From assembly GCF_037975245.1 (NCBI RefSeq), contig NC_092575.1:5699501-5763500 (forward strand): a DNA stretch of 64,000 nucleotides, written 5' to 3'. The stretch is from Apostichopus japonicus. Its lineage: Eukaryota > Echinodermata > Holothuroidea > Aspidochirotida > Stichopodidae. The notes under the pieces were generated by a model. It did no database searches. It was not told the DNA's origin and saw nothing but the letters and a program-made list of their open reading frames with translations. Below are positions 59,821 through 64,000 of this stretch, in pieces (within the stretch, counting starts at the first letter, position 1; each line of letters begins with the position of its first letter). A program made the position numbers and the translations under genes.

Positions 59821-62800
59821 TTATATATATATATATAAATATATATATATATATTATTTATATATATCTATATATATATTTTTCTAAATTCGGCGATAGT
59901 GCGAAATTGAACAATAGTAGAGTGGATATTTGACGCTAAGGCGAAAAAGTTGTTTATATACACACATGTATATAACACCAACCTTACCCCACAAGCACCC
60001 CTTCACAACATTTCAAACTCATCACAATTAATATGCAATGATAACATAAATCAAGACCGTCAAGTACCTACTTCCACACTAACATCCTTCCACTCTTTCC
60101 TTAAATATAAAGAGAGCTCTCTTTCGATCTTGTTCAGAGTAATACCTTTCATCACGTTCAGTGTTTAACACAAACTCAAAACTTAATAACTTCCTGACAA
60201 ATATTTCAGGAAGGAAGGAAATGAATATTTGATGCAAATAACAGCATGAAAAATTAGTTAACAAAATTCAAATGAATCATCTTTTAGTAAACTAGCAATT
60301 AACCTCTGTAAAAAAAAAGAGGAAAAAATAAGGGAAAAATAGGAAAAAAGGTGTTTTTGGTATTGACTTTTGGTACAATCTGGTGGAAGAAAATCTACAC
60401 CATTAAAGGAGAGAGACAACATATGAAAAAAGACATAAAAAATAAAGCATCGCAGAGTCCACCAAAATCACAGCTGTAATAAACAACCCATGTGGTTTAG
60501 CAAATGAATTAAATAAATGCTATGTACATTAAATCTGTGGGACAAAAGATTTCCGTTCTAGAATCTAGGGGATATTCCAGTGGCAGACAATGTCCCAACT
60601 TACCTTGATGAGAAAAATATCTCTACACTGTTTAGACCCCCCCCCCTCCCCCCATCTGAGCATCTTGCTCCCCAAATGGTCGATTGAATGTTACCTATTT
60701 CGACTGGGCGGGAGGGGGTGCTTTAACCCCTTCATTCTGTCAGGGAATTGATCGGCAATAGATGGTCCCTGATGTCATCACAGTAAAAGATGCTGTTCAA
60801 AAAACTTTACTTTCCTCTTATCAACACAGAAATGTCCAACTTAGATTGATGGGTAACATCCATGTTGGTATGAATTTATTGAAACAAATATCAACCACCC
60901 ACTAGGATTGCAGGCTTATCGACACTGTAGTATACGAGGGAAACTGAACACAGATCACCCAAGAGAATATACATCAGCAATGTCCTATTTTTAGACTTAG
61001 GAGGTTGACTTTCCTGTTTCTCGCTTTGATTAGAATCAAATAGCACACTTGTACGGTACGAGTACAGGGAAGAATTTTTCTTGTCACATAGAATTGTGTT
61101 GTTAGTGGGAAGGCAGCCTTATCACTATGGCTATGGTGACGTTGCTCTCCGCGTACTGCGTACACCTACGTATGCGCACAGACTTTATATAAACTTTACC
61201 TTCTGATGGAATTCCAGTTTTGTGAGCAGTAGTTGACAATATATTGAGTTGAGCTTTCCATAGCCTTCCTGTAAATGGGTCTGAAAAGAGAAAGATTTTA
61301 CAATCCAAGTTATAAAACTAAGACATAAAGCCCAAACAACAAGTTCAAACCAGATGTTTAAAAGTGGGGGAACTTTTTTAATTCACGGTAATTTGTCTAA
61401 ATAGCATTTTTGAAGATTGAAAATATTTGTATCAATATGATAACTGTTGGAATTTGATAAGTTTAACACATTTATCATAAACACTATTCATTTATTCCAG
61501 TTAAGTGCAAATAAACTGACATTTAAGCCTTCCTTTATAAATGTCATTTTTTTCCACTAATTCCAACATTTCTAATTTGGGCATCCAGCCTCTGATTTTA
61601 TCAATCAAAAGCAGAAATTTTGGCCAGTGGCAAAAGAGAAAGACTGCAAACATCTCACTCGGATGGAGAACTAAACCAGTTATTCCTTTAAGAAGCAAAT
61701 CAAAAACCCTTCCAAGATTCTTGAGGCACTCTGGTTGTTCTTACATACATATCCAAGCATCAGCAAACACCAGTCATAAGAACTCTTTTTACATCTATGT
61801 AAGACGAGGTATAGGCAGTTACTTCTGAGTTGTTTTTTATCTTCCCTTCACATTTTGAATCTAACTAGAGGATGTGACTCCATAGGAGATGCTTATGATC
61901 TACGTTTTACGATTACGAGGTATTGGCTTGATATTAAAGATCTTAACTTCACCACCACTCCCCACCCCCTCCCCTCATCCCAGAACCATTCTCAATACAT
62001 ACAACTTCAAAAGCAAACTGTGGCACATAAAGTCACTACAGCTAAAACTATAAATATTATTAAGAAATTTATATTATTATAAACAGTATTAAGAAGAGAA
62101 GGTTAATCATGCAGCATGACACTTAAAACTCACCCACATCTTTCCAAGATCAGAGATGAATCTCAGGTGTTTCTGAGCTTCTGGAAGTACCTTTGAGTGA
62201 AAACAAAGTATAGATTAGAATTTTGTTAGTCTCTATAGAATTCAATATTATTGGGAAAATATTAAAGGGAAAATACCTGAAATGTAGATAGTTAAGAGCA
62301 CTAATTATTAATGGATCACAATTTGTTTCTTTGCTTTGCTTTCTTGTAGGGATACTACAAACACTACATTTTGTAAAATCCTTTACTTTTTCCTAACAAA
62401 GCTGTAAACAAGCCACCTCCTTAAAATGTTACCATAAAACTACGTTTGGAAAGTGTTAAATACTTTTCACAGTCAGATGCCTCCATCCAAGCTTTTTGAT
62501 TCAGACCACAAGAAATCCCAGCATTTATGGTCAAAAACCCAGGACAACCATGTGTTTGACCTAATCCAACAGGGTGTAAAACAGTGACTTCATGTTATTT
62601 ATACCCCAGATTTGGAGGGGAAAAAAGACAAGTAACAAAGTACAAAAACACCAGAAGCTGTGTGTGGATAATTAATGTCTCAAATGCAGTGAAAATTTGA
62701 TCTAGTTCAGCCCTACACAAACCTACAAAAGTTATTCACTTTTAACTAAGGAAAGAACAGGTATTCCCCCCCAAAATTCAACCCATTGTAACTTATAACT

Positions 62801-63961
62801 GTTAAGGGTATCAAACGATTTGTATCGTTAGCATTAATATACGTACTTATTGTCAACATTTAAGCTTTCTGACTGAATGCACTGTGTTACCATGGAAGCA
62901 TTACCTGGACAGGATGACACTGTACTATACTCATGCTGTTACGTGTCATTTCGAGCCGTATTTATGCATTCCACATCTTAACTGTTTAACTAATCCCATT
63001 CAGATTTTACATGATTGTTCCCTAACAATCACATTATTATGAGTGAGGTACCCCTTTTGCAAAGAATGGGGGGGACTTAAAAAATTTGGTTTAAGAAAAT
63101 GGCAAGGAACAAAGGCATGCTTTTGTAACAAGGGATTTTCCATGTTCGTGATGGAATGATTAGTATAGTATTAATATGTAAGCCATGTCATAGTCTGACA
63201 GTATACTGCATAAATCTAACCCAAGAAATTATTCTGACAAATGATGTTGCATCAAACACAATTTAGACACACCATGAAAATCTGCATTGGTTAAATTCTA
63301 TGTCTGAAATATACGGTAGGATTTGTAAACAACATCTCACACGCCAAGGTAACAAAGCTGGCTGGTTCGAGATGTCGCGGGATGTTTACGGCCACTGTGA
63401 TGTGGGGTCAAATATAATTTGTAAAATTAAAATCTATTTTGCCCTTTTAAATTTAAGCAGTTCAGTATCGACATCTGGACCAAAAATTTGAAAAAAACAA
63501 AAAGATTTTCCATGACAAATTGGTTAAGTAAAAACTAGGGAACAATTTAAATGTTTTCATCTTGCACTGAAATTTAGAACGTTTGATATTTTTGTCTTTT
63601 ATCATATTATAACTACTGAAAATAAATTCAGTGTTGGTGATAAACCTTTGCAATTCTACAGTGGATTTTAGCAATTTGGTGAAATATTTAACCATGTTCA
63701 CATTAATACCAGTTAAATTAGAGGCCTAATGTTATAAGTTAATAGGGTCCATCGTACGATCCACACTCCGTCCTAGCTGGCCGATGACGTTCGATTCGAT
63801 CGGTGGTGAACTGCTTACCTTTTCGTGGCCCTGCTGCAAGAGTTTGTGCAGAGTGTGACAGAATTTCCAACAGCTGACTTGGTTCCCTTGAAGAGGTGTT
63901 CTGGTTGCTAGGGTCCAGAAGGTACTCATCCCTTTCTCCTGGAATGTTCCCATAATGACAC
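30490..63961 (-). CDS. HIP1: Huntingtin-interacting protein 1 family (HIP1/HIP1R, Sla2 type), 5' partial
   Basis: Exons in transcript order: 63819-63961, 62134-62190, 61200-61280, 59356-59438, 58795-58856, 58170-58310, 53802-53935, 53208-53312, 52739-52941, 51118-51283, 50653-50743, 49639-49727, 47076-47250, 46612-46701, 45837-45923, 44953-45060, 43957-44099, 42849-42956, 41968-42120, 41360-41460, 40805-41034, 38545-38714, 30490-30603. All 22 junctions keep phase with GT-AG borders. The exons give 943 codons plus TGA, and only a short N-terminus lies beyond the window. Domains are ANTH, a proline-rich linker, coiled coil and a THATCH (I/LWEQ) actin-binding region. The family couples PIP2 membranes and clathrin coats to F-actin in endocytosis. 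It is probably the single invertebrate counterpart of vertebrate HIP1 and HIP1R. Confidence 0.95.
31066..31365. repeat. Diverged copy of a GATTCA-ended repeat family
   Basis: Starts with CACAGATCCAGGATGATGG and a C-rich stretch, and contains ACATACCTCAGTATGCACCATTT. Related phrases occur at 40399 and 45713. Boundaries are approximate because this copy is diverged. Confidence 0.5.
32466..32870. repeat. Diverged tandem duplication, offset about 224 bp
   Basis: The phrase GAGTACTACAACTATAAAAC with flanking CTATACA...ATGAGAACAGT and ACCATGCAAATGT occurs in two copies, starting near 32501 and 32725. Later parts (ATCTCCAT...ACTAAAC...ATATATCTACTT) also match. Confidence 0.75.
38440..38528 (+). mobile_element. 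3' end of an old LINE/SINE-type retroposon with (ATT)n tail
   Basis: TCCTGTAAAGCGCTTCGAGC, then a GCGCTATATAAGTAC segment, then (TTA)n. The paired GCGCT arms can fold as a hairpin. This arrangement ending in an ATT microsatellite is widespread at retroposon 3' ends in animals (established pattern; the family is not identified). The tail stops 16 bp from the donor side of HIP1 exon 38545-38714. Confidence 0.6.
38545..42120 (-). CDS. HIP1: HIP1 gene, THATCH (I/LWEQ) exons
   Basis: Four exons (41968-42120, 41360-41460, 40805-41034, 38545-38714). Conserved blocks in order are [63 protein letters not shown] and [18 protein letters not shown], then [17 protein letters not shown] and HYQLAG. These are the signature of the talin/HIP1/Sla2 actin-binding module and its C-terminal dimerisation helix. 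The last exon ends EGWDE just before a GTATGA donor, and failure to splice there would add one Val and a stop. Confidence 0.95.
38715..40804 (-). other. HIP1 intron between exons 40805-41034 and 38545-38714
   Basis: Holds a (TA)n run at 38775-38797 and degenerate CACCTTACCATAC-type repeats over roughly 38960-39560. The last part of these is three units of about 20 bp based on ACTAGTAACCACCATAC (39490-39560). An AATTAATC/AATCAATC tract lies at 39775-39812, and a diverged GATTCA-family copy at about 40395-40555. Confidence 0.6.
42849..46701 (-). CDS. HIP1: HIP1 gene, region between coiled coil and THATCH
   Basis: Five exons (46612-46701, 45837-45923, 44953-45060, 43957-44099, 42849-42956). They begin [11 protein letters not shown], pass through [27 protein letters not shown], and end [21 protein letters not shown], the block leading into the THATCH domain. 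Vertebrate counterparts are clear for the two ends (ALNQLE and [11 protein letters not shown]), less so for the middle. The acceptor of 42849-42956 was set at 42956 because the alternative at 42943 breaks the frame. Confidence 0.9.
43404..43900. repeat. 35-bp minisatellite, about 14 copies
   Basis: Units with consensus CTGTTAGGAGATACAACAATT plus GAACTGTGACTTCG repeat head to tail through the HIP1 intron between exons 43957-44099 and 42849-42956. Units differ at a few positions (GTGGC for GTGAC, GAC for AAC). They show no spacers and no reading frame. Confidence 0.93.
45601..45815. mobile_element. Short element with inverted GTGGATTCA ends
   Basis: The left end reads AGGTGTGGATTCATGG and the right end, from the other strand, GGCTGTGGATTCAG. 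It contains AACATATCTCAGAATGAACC, a phrase with relatives at 31207 and 40399. It lies in a HIP1 intron, with its right end about 21 bases from the exon 45837-45923 donor. The target duplication is not clear. Confidence 0.55.
47076..51283 (-). CDS. HIP1: HIP1 gene, coiled-coil exons
   Basis: Four exons (51118-51283, 50653-50743, 49639-49727, 47076-47250) encode about 175 heptad-like residues. They run from [20 protein letters not shown] to [20 protein letters not shown] and end RKALL. HVNLLRK-HADVTKQ straddles an exon border exactly where vertebrate HIP1 has HADLLRKNAEVTKQ. The region is roughly 90 residues shorter than in human HIP1, with the loss inside the 47076-47250 exon segment. Coiled coils mediate dimerisation and clathrin light-chain binding in this family. 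Confidence 0.92.
47251..49638 (-). other. HIP1 intron with LINE-like and hAT-like insertions
   Basis: Contains the hAT-like element at 48689-49410. The stretch at about 48519-48680 starts AAAGTTTCAAGTTTATT, which looks like the reversed 3' tail of a retroposon. Small open frames are lysine- or phenylalanine-rich by composition only. Confidence 0.5.
48689..49410. mobile_element. Non-autonomous hAT-like DNA transposon, 722 bp
   Basis: The left terminus is CAGGGATGTAAGT and the right, read from the other strand, CAGGGATGTAGGT. The perfect 8-bp target duplication CTTAACAA lies at 48681-48688 and 49411-49418. The last 49 bp are duplicated internally (a second terminus ends at 49361), and two copies of an ACACTATCGTTATGTTAGGC block lie 83 bp apart at 48756-48892. 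No transposase frame. Confidence 0.88.
50134..50538. repeat. 18-bp minisatellite rich in AGGTAAGT
   Basis: About 22 tandem units of roughly 18 bp with consensus GATTAAAGGTAAGTGCCC. Nine units contain exact AGGTAAGT and others have GGTCAGTGCC. It lies in the HIP1 intron between exons 50653-50743 and 49639-49727, antisense to the transcript. Confidence 0.93.
51790..52480. repeat. Degenerate tandem repeats in a HIP1 intron
   Basis: GGCAGGGTGGAATATTTT occurs at about 51820 and 51993 (173 bp apart). GCTACAAATTTTGTATCTGA occurs twice about 230 bp apart. The phrase GAAAATCCC...TTCAGTAACCATT recurs with decay near 51949, 52188, 52341 and 52420. These are old overlapping duplications. Confidence 0.75.
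52739..53935 (-). CDS. HIP1: HIP1 gene, end of ANTH and linker exons
   Basis: Exon 53802-53935 encodes [20 protein letters not shown] and [13 protein letters not shown], the end of the ANTH fold. Exon 53208-53312 begins SPPNFF, matching the conserved PPNF that follows in vertebrates. Exon 52739-52941 is a proline-rich linker containing NDIFGSP, similar to the DDIFGS of human HIP1, and PPLPVR, which fits a PxxPxR SH3 ligand. The DPF and FxDxF adaptor motifs known from vertebrate HIP1 are not visible in these two linker exons. A (C)n run lies in the intron near 53470. Confidence 0.92.
53936..58169 (-). other. HIP1 intron, 4.2 kb
   Basis: AT-rich and without mobile-element boundaries that I can define. 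A 141-residue + frame at 55968-56393 lacks any domain or splice context. A possible 39-nt cassette exon on the - strand (55756-55794) is described under findings. Confidence 0.5.
58170..63961 (-). CDS. HIP1: HIP1 gene, ANTH-domain exons
   Basis: Six exons cover most of the ANTH domain. Recognisable blocks include [12 protein letters not shown], then [18 protein letters not shown], then [23 protein letters not shown], then PGNLQLTD, then [10 protein letters not shown], then [20 protein letters not shown]. These match the conserved helices of HIP1 proteins in order. The first codon of the 63819-63961 exon is split and its 5' part is outside the window. Introns between these exons hold (TA)n microsatellites at 58926-58969 and 59690-59883 and otherwise nothing recognised. 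ANTH domains bind phosphoinositides at the plasma membrane. Confidence 0.93.
59439..63818 (-). other. HIP1 introns around exons 61200-61280 and 62134-62190
   Basis: Apart from the (TA)n run, these introns hold C-runs near 60640 and AT-rich DNA. Open frames at 61501-61828 on both strands have no recognised similarity. No RNA gene or repeat boundary was seen. Confidence 0.45.
59690..59883. repeat. (TA)n microsatellite
   Basis: Almost 200 bases of alternating T and A with GT and TTT interruptions in a HIP1 intron. Open frames of alternating Ile and Tyr here and at 35523-35656 and 25137-25311 are artefacts. Confidence 0.95.
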
Positions 63962-64000
63962 CTGAACATTCAAGTCAAGGCAAATTATGGTGTCACAACC

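Noticed and set aside
1-64000. tRNA, rRNA, riboswitch or operon-type features
   Set aside because: I looked for tRNA-like arms, rRNA blocks and bacterial signals and found none; gene structure is clearly that of an animal nucleus.

Overview
This is a eukaryotic, animal-type window. It is AT-rich, its two host genes are split into many short exons with GT-AG introns, and microsatellites and transposon remnants are dense. Both host genes have clear vertebrate counterparts, and the repeat content looks like a marine invertebrate deuterostome. An echinoderm is my best guess, but this is inference from gene style and repeats and not proven.

Layout. Positions 1-1618 are gene-free and include a tandem array of roughly 180-bp units. 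A complete Ty3/gypsy-type LTR retrotransposon (1619-9789) has inserted into that array, and the array resumes at 9790. Its two 272-bp LTRs look identical and are flanked by GTAC duplications. It carries gag and an uninterrupted protease-RT-RNase H-integrase ORF in the -1 frame. Positions 9790-13358 hold non-coding sequence, a 428-bp hAT-like element with a perfect 8-bp target duplication, and the first copy of a TTAA-flanked MITE.

The first host gene, on the + strand (13522-24033), is a complete 11-exon SEC14-like lipid-transfer gene. Its 390-residue product has CRAL-TRIO-N, CRAL-TRIO and GOLD domains. Its exon phases agree at every junction. Its introns hold two more MITE copies and another hAT-like element. 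One MITE ends 34 bp before a splice acceptor.

Positions 24034-30489 are the tail-to-tail intergenic region, with a fourth MITE copy and microsatellites. The rest of the window (30490-63961, - strand) is a HIP1/HIP1R (Sla2 family) gene. I reconstructed 23 exons encoding 943 residues: ANTH domain, linker, coiled coil, and a THATCH (I/LWEQ) actin-binding domain. Only the first exon or exons, encoding a few tens of residues, lie beyond the right edge. The HIP1 introns hold two minisatellites, a third hAT-like element, a GATTCA-ended repeat family and several (TA)n tracts.

The two host genes are functionally separate. The SEC14-like protein binds and presents lipids. HIP1 links phosphoinositide membranes and clathrin-coat components to actin. 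Nothing in the sequence suggests a joint pathway. The most unusual items are the young retrotransposon with non-standard RT and integrase motifs and an unrecognised C-terminal extension, the TTAA MITE family, and an intronic minisatellite. On the HIP1 transcript strand that minisatellite repeats the same 8-mer as the 5' end of U1 snRNA.
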